A DNA stretch of 64,000 nt, from assembly GCF_003945595.2 (NCBI RefSeq), contig NW_024104404.1, positions 371,315 through 435,314 of the forward strand, given 5' to 3'. This document shows, piece by piece, positions 1 to 9,807 of this stretch. The position numbers and the translations under genes were made by a program. The first letter of the stretch is position 1, and every line of letters begins with the position of its first letter. The DNA comes from Pipra filicauda. Taxonomy: Eukaryota > Chordata > Aves > Passeriformes > Pipridae. Under the pieces are notes generated by a model. That model worked only from the letters and a program-made list of their open reading frames with translations, was not told the DNA's origin and searched no databases.

Positions 1-1594
1 GTCCTGAAGGTGAGGGTGACCCAGGTTCTCATTTATCCATCCCTTGGGGCAGATCAGAGTGAAAGGACAGCAAATGATGGCTGTTTATAAATATGTATGT
101 GTAGGGTTTATTTTAGAACAGTTTGGTTGCCATGTAAAGCAGGTTTGGAGCCATTTTGGTTCTTATTTCTAGTAATAAAAAAGCATAAAAGAAACACTTA
201 GGAAAATTTATAAGGGAAAAGAAAGAATCAGAGTAGAAAAATACAGAGTCACAACCCGAGGATCCAGCATAGACTTGGTTGTTGCAATTCCCATGTCCCT
301 TGGTCCAAGTGATGATCACGGTCTTGATCCATCAGGGGTTTTCAGTTTCAGGGAAAGTTTTTCAATGCCAAATGTTTACTCTTTAAATCCAGGACTGAGA
401 GCAGTTAATTCTGCTTTCTGAGCAGAGACAGTCGTTGGTAAGGCTGTGATTCGATTCCCTTGGTGGTGGTGGTCACTGCTCAGCCTGTCACTCGTTTTCC
501 CTCCCAAACAAAGCTGCTTCCACTGGGTACAATTCCCAGTCAGGGGTTTTGGCTGGAATGGGCTCTTCGGTGATCTGCTAGAAACTGTGCAAACACTCCC
601 AGAGCAACATTCTGCCTCTCACAGATAAACAGTTCAAAAGGTTTTGAGAGATCTGGCAGACCCAGAGCTGGGCCTCTCATCAGGGGGTGCTTTGGCTGCT
701 CAAAGGCTGCTCTTGCACCATCTGCCCAGGTGAGGAAATTCTTATAGGGCTGTTTTTAAAAGTTCATATAATGGTCTTACCACAAGTCCATAGTGAGCAA
801 TCTAGAGTGGACACCATCCTGCCACTCCAGGAAGGCAGTTCATGAACTGTTTTGTGGCTCAGGGAGGAGACAGGTGGCTTCTTTTCTTCCTTCCCGGTTT
901 CTGTATTTTTTCATTCAAAAGTAAAGATTTCTTGACTTTCCTTGATCAAGAGGATGCAGAAAAAGGCATGTTTAATACTGTAAACCATTGAAGTGGTTTC
1001 TCTCAGGTCCTGCACTAAGCAATGATCTTTACCACTTGCTTTCTTTATGGGTACTTGGATTCACATTCTGCAAGCAAACCATGCTTAGCAAATATGTCTG
1101 TTATTGAAACCAATCCAACTTAGCTTTCTAATTTCAAAGGATACTGGTTTTGCCTTACTGATATAGCTCCTTCCTCAGGGGTGATTCGATTTTCCTGGAA
1201 TTCCACTGTCCCACATGATAGGAACAACTTCAACTTCAGTCGGTGTTACAGGTTTTCTTGTTTTCAAGAAAAAAAAAACCCTGCTTGGAATTTTTTCCCT
1301 TTAGCACTGTGAAAGAAAGGTGTTGAGGGAGGGGGGAGGAGATGGCCAGGGTGAGCCAGACACACAAAAGGACCGGCTGATAGCCCCACATTCCGAGCTA
1401 ATTGCTTCAGAAGACTGCAGGGGGAGGTGAGTTGTTTTTTTCTTCTGGGGACAGGCACTTAACTTTAGCCCTGACTCAGGGAGGGTGTGAGCGAAAAGAA
1501 GAGCTCCGGGGTTCATTTTTTGTTTTCGGCCAAGTCACCTGGCCACCTTTGGCCCCTCTGTTCCTTCACACCCTGTCCTGCCCACGGCTCGGCT
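1..1594. other. Intergenic, no recognised gene
   Basis: I see no exon-like open frame with splice signals and no recognisable repeat in this stretch. Base composition is ordinary except for a purine-rich patch around 1320-1345. The next gene leftwards lies outside the window. Confidence 0.5.
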
Positions 1595-1990
1595 TCTTGA
1601 ACAAAGATTTGGGAAGGGCTCTACCCACGTTTGTTACAAACACTGGTGGCTAAAAAGGCCAATACGAGACAGGCACGTCCGGCTGCAGAAGGCAGAGCAG
1701 AAAGACTCCTTAGGTGGAATATTCTGCAGGACACGATTCTTTCTGCGTTGTCTTTTCTCCTCGAGAGTGACCCTGCTGCGTTCTCAAAAGCAGCGTTACA
1801 GATGGTGTGTCTCCAGACCTCCCGATGGGAGGCCAGAGTAGACCAGTGATGATGATCAGTATGGCCAAGGCTGAGATGTTGTTTCAGGGAGTCCTTGTGT
1901 CTTCTCTTCGGGGCTCCTCTCTTGCGGCAGCCGGTGGCAAGTTCACCATAAAGCAGGATCTTAGGGAGGGGGTAAGAGAAGGACAACTCT
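1595..1990 (-). mobile_element. Decayed non-LTR retrotransposon, C-terminal part of the reverse-transcriptase ORF
   Basis: A 121-residue open frame runs on the minus strand from 1986 to 1621. It begins with a stretch containing LYGEL-x-x-G-x-x-K-R-G, then K-R-R-x-K-D-x-L-K, then W-x-x-L-A-x-x-R-x-x-W-R-H. These match the conserved region after the reverse transcriptase in many animal non-LTR elements. The end (GRACL...VCNKRG) looks like a frameshifted remnant of the C-terminal zinc finger those proteins carry. Its cysteine/histidine pattern is broken, so the copy is dead. The 3' end points left, near 1600. I cannot assign the clade: it does not look like CR1, and an RTE-like or other LINE is possible. 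The family is inferred from remembered motif patterns. Confidence 0.6.
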
Positions 1991-2149
1991 AAATCTGGGC
2001 AGATGGAGCTCGTTCAGCCCTGTAAGGCCATCCATCACTCTAAACAAACCACGTCTTGAGGACCTCGCTGCCACCGTCCAAGCTCACTCGGCCCCGGCAG
2101 ATGAACCTTAGGATTAAAGGGTGGGCTCAGTTCAGCGCACGCTGTGTCT

Positions 2150-2268
2150 CACCTAAAAAATCCACTGTGCAGGCTCGAAGGCCTTACCTGCATTTGCAAA
2201 GCCCTGTATCACCAGCACGCTGGTAACAAACGTGGGTTGAGACCTTTCCCAAATCTTCTGGCCATGAT
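2150..2268 (+). mobile_element. Second retrotransposon 3' end, inverted relative to 1595-1990
   Basis: The plus strand from about 2215 to 2260 matches, with few mismatches, the reverse complement of about 1608-1650. The shared core includes ACAAACGTGGGT and CCAAATCTT. The upstream frame reads C-I-C-K-A-L-Y-H-Q-H-A-G-N-K-R-G, again like the end of a C-terminal zinc finger. The two elements therefore point outwards, with their 5' sides facing across about 160 bp. Confidence 0.5.
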
Positions 2269-2548
2269 TGAGGGAGGGGTGGTCCTTCATCCTTGAGGTG
2301 TGCCCTGCCCAGCGCAGCTGTGTTCTCAGCAACGTGGCCTCAATGCTTGTTTTAGAACAGACCTATCGGTCACATAATCTGACCAGGGGATGTTCAGGAT
2401 TGCTCGCCTCAGATTTCATCGGAGGAGCCGGTACCGTCCGCGGAGGAGCTTTTGAGGGGAAAGGCTGCTCTTTGCCCCGCTCCGTGCTGGTGGCAGTTTA
2501 TACCCATGGGCGAGGAAGGGCAGTTCCAGGCAGAGCCCGATGGGAGGA
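2269..2548. other. Intergenic, no recognised feature
   Basis: An open frame crosses this stretch and runs on into the CT-rich repeats. It has no start context, splice sites or recognisable protein similarity, so I treat it as non-coding. Confidence 0.4.
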
Positions 2549-2549
2549 A

Positions 2550-2695
2550 TCGCCGTCTGTCTGTTCCCTTCTCCCTCCCCGTCTGTCTGTCCCCTTCTCC
2601 CTCGCCGTCTGTCTGTTCCCTTCTCCCTCCCCGTCTGTCTGTCCCCCTTCTCCCTCCCCGTCTGTCTGTCCCCTTCTCCCTCCCCGTCTGGGGCG
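2550..2695 (+). repeat. Minisatellite, about 26-28 bp CT-rich unit
   Basis: About five to six tandem copies of a unit containing CCGTCTGTCTGTCCCCTT followed by CTCCCT. They differ mainly by T/C changes. No protein meaning is likely: the open frames through it are low-complexity Ser/Pro. Confidence 0.85.
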
Positions 2696-2710
2696 GCCCC
2701 TCAGAGACCC

Positions 2711-2826
2711 GACAGCGCCCCCTGCCGGCCGTGAGCTCGGCGCCGCAGCCCCGCCCCCGGCGCCGCAGCCCCGCCCCCGGCGCCGCAGCCCCGCCCCCTG
2801 GTGCGCCAGCGCCCCCTGCTGGCCGC
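2711..2826 (-). promoter_or_regulatory. Two CTCF-like motifs flanking GC-box repeats
   Basis: CAGCGCCCCCTGCCGGCC (2713-2730) and CCAGCGCCCCCTGCTGGCC (about 2806-2824) are reverse complements of the CTCF core CCA-x-x-AGGGGGCGC. Both have the same orientation, with the motif reading on the minus strand, about 95 bp apart. Between them are three near-perfect 20 bp repeats containing CGCCGCAGCCCCGCCCC, each with an Sp1/KLF-type box. The local sequence is very CpG-rich with no gene visible. This suggests an insulator, or the promoter of an unannotated transcript. Motif calls were made by eye. Confidence 0.6.
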
Positions 2827-2829
2827 GGT

Positions 2830-5800
2830 TATCACCGCGCGAAAAAGGACTTTAAATTGTTTTATCGGTGCGAGTTTGGGTGCGGGATCGCTGCTCGTTT
2901 CCTTTCGTTGTGTTACCTGTACCTTATATGTTCTCTAGTAAAGAGCTGTTATTTTTTTCTTTTCCACGCCTGGAGCGTCTTAATTTCGAAGTCATGATTA
3001 CTTAGGAGTAATTATTAATTACTCGGTTTTTCTCATATCCCGCCCTCCTTAGCGAACGCTTCTGCCTCGTTAAGCTGAGACAGTCAGGATGTTGCTGCTA
3101 ACTAGAGTTGCCTCCTGCATAAGAAGAGCTGCTGCTTTGACGTATTTAGTCTCAGCAGTTACAGTTTCAATATCCCCATTTTTAAAATTTAATTTCTGTC
3201 TCTAGTTTTCCAATAAATCTCGTCCTGGAATAGGTTTAGGGGAGTTTGGCAAATAGAGAAAGGTGCCTGCACAGAAAGCTCTTGCTGTCCCTGTTGTGCC
3301 AAGAGTGGTGCACCAACTGCACTTGAGAGATTCAAGGTAAGGTGTGGCATTGAAGGCACAGCAATACCCAGGCCCTGAGTATGAGCCTGTGCCCTGTCAC
3401 TGCCTTCTGTCAAGCTGTGGGGAACCACCCCCAAAGGAGCAGCACATTTGAAAGTATAGAAAGAAAAATGTAATCATTTACCAAAAAAAAAAAAAAAGAA
3501 AAAGAAAGGAGATAAAAATCAGAAAGACTGTAGCAAATCCACCTCTTGTGTAGCTAATCCACCTCCTGAGGGATGCTTCAGTGGACAGGAGAATTCCAGT
3601 GACAGAATGTGGCTGGCTGTTGCTCCTGGTTTTGTCATGTAGTGCAGGACAACATCCTTGCCCCACCTGCTGCTCCCCAGGGTCAGTGGGTGCTGCTGCA
3701 GAACTCGCCCCAGGGGCAGTTGCTGAGCTCAAAACCTGCAGCTGTCAGCAGAGAACAAGTAGAGAAAACCCTCTTTGTCCAAATGCCCTTGGAATGCAGA
3801 GGGAGAGAAGGGACCTGGGGCAGACACCTCAGCAGAGGGGCCCTGGCAGAACAGGCATCTCCCCTCCTTTTCAGTGCCTTTCTTCCAGGCTGCTGTTTTC
3901 CAATATTCCCAGCACGTTGCTGTCTCAGTTTGTATATAAATGTTTCTGCATGTGTTCAGGATGGCTCTTCCCATAAGGAATGCTGCCTCCTCCATGGAAC
4001 AGAGATGATGATCTACCAGCCAAGCAGATTCACTCACTCAGAACCACTTTCTGCTCCCCCATTTTCTCACAGGAGACCATAAATCTATAATTTCTGTGGA
4101 TTTTTGCCTTTTCCAGGAAACTGAACTGAGAGAAAACCAGGATCAGCCAGAGCAGCTGCTGTGCTTTTCCTAGTTCTGCCATGAAATGAGATTTAAGAGG
4201 CTGGTGTCCATCCTTGGCTGTACCCTCTGTATCCCTCTGGCACACAGAGGGATAATTAATGAAAAATTAGTAATCTGTATTTATGGGCTCCTTTTGCAGA
4301 CAATATTTGATTAATCTCCACAGTCATCTACTCAAATAAGAAGAGATTAACCGACATCCTAATCTGTCATAAGTCATACAGGCAGGGAGAGGAAGCTTTT
4401 ACCTTGAGAGACAGACAGACAGAGCAGAGCCTACATTAGGGTTTAGCCTACATTGGTCTAAATCTAATTTAAGCCAACATTAGGACCCTTAAATAATGGA
4501 ATTTTAGACTGTGCTTCAGAGGACTGTAATCTGTGATGTTGTTATGTGCTTCTCCCTCTGCATCCACCTGTCATTGTTGCTCTTCACACCAGTTCTTGTC
4601 TCTAGCAAAGAGAATCAGCTCACTCACTGAGTCAGATGCAGTGGGACCAGGAGCCCTCAGCCTGCAGGGCTTTTTTTGGGATGTCAAGATCTGCCAGCTC
4701 CATTGAGAAGCATCAGGGGTTGGGATATTTGGGAAAGCAGGAGCTTGTTTTCTGCAGGAGTGTCCCGTGTGATGGTTTCCGGGGAGCTGCTGCAAATTTG
4801 CAAATCAAAACCAAACAAAATCAACCGGGACATTCTGGATTTCCTCAGGCTATAAAAACATTGAAGCCTCTAAACATATCAGACCTGTTTTTCCACATTC
4901 CAGGGCTACAGCCTACCTGTACCCTAAGGCTAAGATGAAATCACTGTCTCACACAGTGATCTGTCCTTACATTCACAAGCTCTCTGAAAAATTCCCTCCC
5001 CAGATTTGCTTCAGGGGGGACATAAAGGAAACAGATAAGGAAATATTACAAACAGAACTTTTCCTGTGGATGCTCTGTGAAAGATGCAGATGCACAAGTG
5101 TCAAGGAGAGACCAGGCTCCAAGGTATTCATGACTCAGCACCATCAACATCTTTTTGTCAGAGGTGTCATCACGGAGTTGAAGTGAGTAGCAGCTGTGAG
5201 TCAGGATGGCAGCGTGGGCTCTGGCATGACAGGGAACTGCTTTTCCCACTCTCTGCCTGTTCCATGAGCCACCAGCCCCCACCAGCTCGTTCACAGGCTG
5301 CTGCAGACCACGAGAGCAGGATTAAATTCTTGGCTGGGAGGTAATTTTGTGGGTGTTTAGCAAACCATGTTGATGTCTGATCAGATTGAAACCCCTTTAA
5401 TTGGCATTTCCTTATGGTGGATGAGCCCACAGGACAAAACAGATGCCTTGAGGCCAACAGAGCATCCTAAACAGGAAAATATCAACCCTCTGTACAGAGC
5501 ATTTGGTATCAACAGCATGGTTTCTCCAGTGCTGGTGGTTTGCCTTGCCCATGTCCTGTTAGCCTAGTAGGAATGTAAGGAGCTCACACTAAATCCAAAC
5601 CATCTTTGACAGCTTTCTAGAAAATGTTGTATAAATATATATTCTGATTTCTCATTATTTGGGCAAAGAACTAAAGTATCTTGAGAGAAAAATCTTTGTT
5701 GCAGCAGAAATCTGGGTATTTAAGGTGGTAGGAAATGCCATTTTCCAGCCTTGCCCTCCATGTCATCCTGACTTGTGCCTTACAGGAGCCAATTACATCC

Positions 5801-8020
5801 ATTAAGGAATAGCACAAGAACCATAAACTAGACAAAATAAATCTGTGCTACTGTGAAACACACATAAAGCTGTAATTTTTAATGCTTTTGTGAGCTCTTT
5901 AAAGCACCATGGAACAGGCTGCAGGGAAAAGCAGGCATTTGGCAGCCAATCACCTGGCAAGTGTTAAAAGGAACAACTTCAGTATCGCTCAGGAGATGGC
6001 CAAGGTGACATCCATCTGTACCCTCTGGGTCTTTCTGCTTCGCTGGATTATATAATTTGGTTATTCTTCGGACAAAATGTGCAAGAATGTACATATTGGC
6101 AACAATAACAACAGGAAAAAGGGAAACCAAGAATGCTGGTGGCTCTGCCTTGGTGCTGTCGTGTTGGCTTTGCCCTTTCCTTCATAAACTCTTCAGTACA
6201 GAAATTCTTTTCTTTGGCCTCCCCTTTTGGCTTCACCTCATTTGCTGTGAAGAATTATTAATGCTCTGTGTTGAGTTCTCTTGTGGGGTTAGGGTTTTTT
6301 TCTACAAACACAGCAGTGCTGCAGAGCCTTCCCTGTCTCTCAGGCTGATCTGCCACCATGAAAAAGCTGCAGGCACCAGGTTGGCTCTGTAACAGGAAAG
6401 GGAAACCTGACAAGCCACATGAAACGCTGAAACAGCAACTAAAACACTTGTTTTTCCCAGCAGGCACCCAGGGCCTCTTTGAGGATTAAACCTGCTGCTA
6501 AATTTAGCTGTGTCTCCCTGGAGTTAGAATCAGAAGTTATCAGATCAGGACATCTCCCGGGGGAATGACGTGTGGCCCCTGGAAGTTTAAGCCCTGGCAG
6601 CTCCTCTCCTCCCTGGGCTGCAGCAGAGCTGGGAACATTCTGTGGAGTGGGGATTCCTCAAAGGACGTGGACCTGCTCTCATCAGCCTGTTCATTTACAG
6701 ATCCTGAGTGAAATGATGACACTGAACTGGATGTCACAGCAGACCAGAATTGTTAAAGCACCTGAAATGCTCTAATCCCCTTTTTTTAGTTTAGTTTAGT
6801 TTATTTTTTTTTTAATAGGCATAAGGCTGGCACTGACCTTTCCCACTGGTTGGGTCATACAAACACTTTAAACCTTTCATTCCAAAGCACCTTAACACTC
6901 CCAACTGCTCTGATGAATTAAGGAGTGTTATTAAACATTTTAAATTATTAAATCTGGGAGGAGACAAGTGGAACCCTTCAGAAAATAAATGACCTTTTGC
7001 AGATCCTCATTTAGTGCACCAGGTCGATTGACTGTGTCATGTTTTCCTCATCACCTTCATCTCTGTGGCCTGGAAACAAGTTCCTTCATCTCTCTAGGAA
7101 ATGCCCAGCTCCATTTTCAGGCTGTTTGGAGCAGAGTCCCAAAGAAGAAAATGTGTGTACAGGTCCAGTGGGACTTCCCAGAAGTGCAGGAGCAGCCCTG
7201 TGTCCCTGTGGTTATTGGAAGGTCCATCTCTGCTCCCGGGGATGAAGGACACCAGGCTGGAATTGTACCCGACTGCCAGTGCTGAGCCAGGGAAATTCCA
7301 GCCAGGTCCCATCTCCCTCACCAGGAAAGGCTTCACTAAATGGACCTTGTGACTCCTTTTAGGGCACTTATCTTCTCAATACTCCCCCCATTCCTGTTGG
7401 GTACTCTGAAGGTGTTCAGAGCTCAAATTTTAACAGCCCTTGGAATATTTCTCGTGGTTGGAAGCTGTGATTTGACTCAGACCAAAAGACTCTGAAGGGC
7501 AAGGACTCTTAGAGAGTCTCTGCACTTAGAGAGCAGAGCAGCAGTCAACAGGACCCACACTAAACATTCACATTCATGCAGAGCATTTTGATTTTTTCAG
7601 TTTTAAATACTGAAACTCCATATAAATATGCTGGAATGGGGGAGGGGGCTGTATATGTGTGTGTATATTTAGCAGTCCCAGGTGAGTGCTCTCCTCCCTC
7701 TTATAATGACAAAAGGAAAGACAGACAACAGGTATAAATGCCAAAGGAATCAGTTTCCTTATTTCTTCTTCCCCTGAAATCTCAGGAAGTCTGGTCTGAG
7801 GCAACACTACAAACACCTTTTCCCATGTTATTTCCATTTATAACATGCTCAGGCACAGCTGCAGGACATAAAGTCTGATCTCTCTCTTCAGAATGATTCT
7901 GTCATCGGGTCAAGGAGACTCAAAGTAGCTCAAGGAGCTTCTGTTTGGCTCCAGGGGCTGGGGAGGAAAAAAAGAACCACACGGATTTCCTCGAGTGCCA
8001 CCAGACAATCAGAGTCACTT
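2830..8020. other. Intergenic, no recognised gene
   Basis: No convincing exon. Minor features: A-rich run at about 3482-3510, (GACA)n-like bases near 4412, TG-rich bases near 7655. Around 2915-2960 a TATA-like sequence is followed about 15-20 bp later by AGTAAAGAGCTGTTATTTTT. This resembles the R/U5 area of an LTR, but no LTR ends could be defined. Confidence 0.4.
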
Positions 8021-8027
8021 CACAATT

Positions 8028-8033
8028 TTTATT
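8028..8033 (-). promoter_or_regulatory. TMEM38A: Candidate polyadenylation signal of TMEM38A
   Basis: AATAAA on the minus strand, followed downstream (towards lower coordinates) by GT-rich sequence. If used, the TMEM38A 3'UTR is about 1.8 kb. Other AATAAA copies near 8990-9010 could also serve. Confidence 0.4.
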
Positions 8034-9807
8034 TGTTGATGGCTTCTATAAAACATAATTCCCCTTGGCTCAGACATCTCATAAAACATTTAGTGTCTCG
8101 TGCATGCTTGTGGTACATCAGGTTTCAGTAGAGCAGCATCTGCAGAACCAGCCAGTGGAGCTGTCAGGCACAATTCCTGTTTTCTACTGCAGGGGAGGGG
8201 GACTCACAAAATTAAGGCACTGTCAAAGCCCAAACCCACAAACCATTTGACCTTCCAGACTGGCTTTCCTCTGATTGTGTATATATATATATATATATTT
8301 ATTTTTAATTAACCATCAGTTGCAATTGTGAACAGGGACACACACACACACAAACAAAACCCCACTTTCCTTAAATCCTCCTGTTTCTATTCCCAGCTGG
8401 GAGGTGCCAGCAGCAACAGCAGTGCTGGGGATGGGAAATGCTGCTCCACTGGGAGCCCAGTGCTTCATCCCCACGTGTGCCATCCTCACCATGGTGATTC
8501 CAGCCCTTGGATTATGCCACTTTTAAGGACAAAATCAGTTATAAGAACAGCTTAAAACTACTGTAAAAGCCAGTATTCACTAAGCAGAACATGAATGAGC
8601 TGACAGACTCCTCCTGAGCCATGCAAGGCATTGATTCTCCACTCACTGGGCACAAGCTGCATTCACAGACCAGTGGTTTGGCCCAAAGGGACCTACAAGG
8701 GGCAATCAGTATTTTCAGCTGGTGTGTTTTTAATCAGTCCTTTAAAGAAGTTTTAATGAGCTGGTGTGAAATCCACTGCTTCAGCCTTTCTATCTTAATT
8801 CAAGGATATAGGAAACATTCCTTCCTGCATCCAGGGAGTGTCCAGGCTGTCCTTTAGGATCACTGCTACAAGAACAAACCAGCACGTAGCTGTGGGCTTA
8901 AGACCCGAATTAGAAGTTCCAACCCTCTATATAAAGATGCAACATTAAAAAAGCCAGATTCAGGTCCATGATTGAGGTGCCCTGGCAATTATAAATAAAT
9001 AGTAATAAATACTTACACACACACTCTTCTTGTATCCCACAGGATTACAAACAAACCAGACCATGCTCCTCCCCTGGTTAAATAGGATCAGGTTTGAAGT
9101 GGGACACACAGTTTAGGATAGTGACAGTACCAACACATGGCACTGGGAGCACTTCACAGCTTCAGAGCTCTTGCAAACACAGACTTGAAGCAAGTGACTG
9201 TCCATTAGAATCAGAGGGAACTGAGGTGAGAGGAACAGAGTTTGGCTCAGGCAAAGTCCTCATTGCATTTAAAATGTCACATTACTTGGAGATATGGCAC
9301 ATGTGGGAGCAAGGAAAAATCAGATCAGGCTCATAAGAGACCATTTAATTTCCTCAAGTATTAAATCTGATTTCCACACTGACTGTGTCTTAACAGTTTG
9401 TTGTTTTGGCAGACACCAGAAAGGTCAATGAAAACTCAAAGGAACTTACGAGTTGCAGGAGCACAAACCATTCCCTCCATTCATAAACAAACACAGTGAG
9501 AATATTTTTACATCAATTGAAAATGCTGCATCAAAATTGCTGACAGCTTGGGAACTGGCGCCCACTTTATCACCCTGGCACAAAACCTACAAATCCCTGA
9601 ATGTATGATCAGACTAGAGAGGCAGAGACCAAGCAGCAAGCACAGAGAGCAAAACTGAAATTCAGGAACCCGCCTGGCAGTGTCCTGGCTTCCACCTCTC
9701 CTCTGGAGCCTGAGGGAGAACGACTGGAGCACAAAGGAAGTCACGGGTGGCTTTGAGACTCAGCTCCGGGAGGATTTTCTCGGCCTGTTTTCTGCGTCGT
9801 TGCCTTT
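8034..9807 (-). other. TMEM38A: Probable TMEM38A 3'UTR
   Basis: No other gene is visible between the TMEM38A stop codon and the candidate polyadenylation site. Contains an (AT)n run at 8279-8298 and an (AC)n run at about 8338-8352. The UTR assignment is inferred from position only. Confidence 0.4.

Noticed and set aside
2268..2855. 195-residue open frame over the minisatellite and CTCF block
   Set aside because: The sequence is repeat-derived Ser/Pro with no homology I recognise. The DNA-level motifs explain the region better.
2880..3000. Possible LTR fragment (TATA-like sequence then AGTAAAGAGCTGTT)
   Set aside because: No TG...CA ends, target-site duplication or internal retroviral sequence could be identified, so it is not annotated as an LTR.
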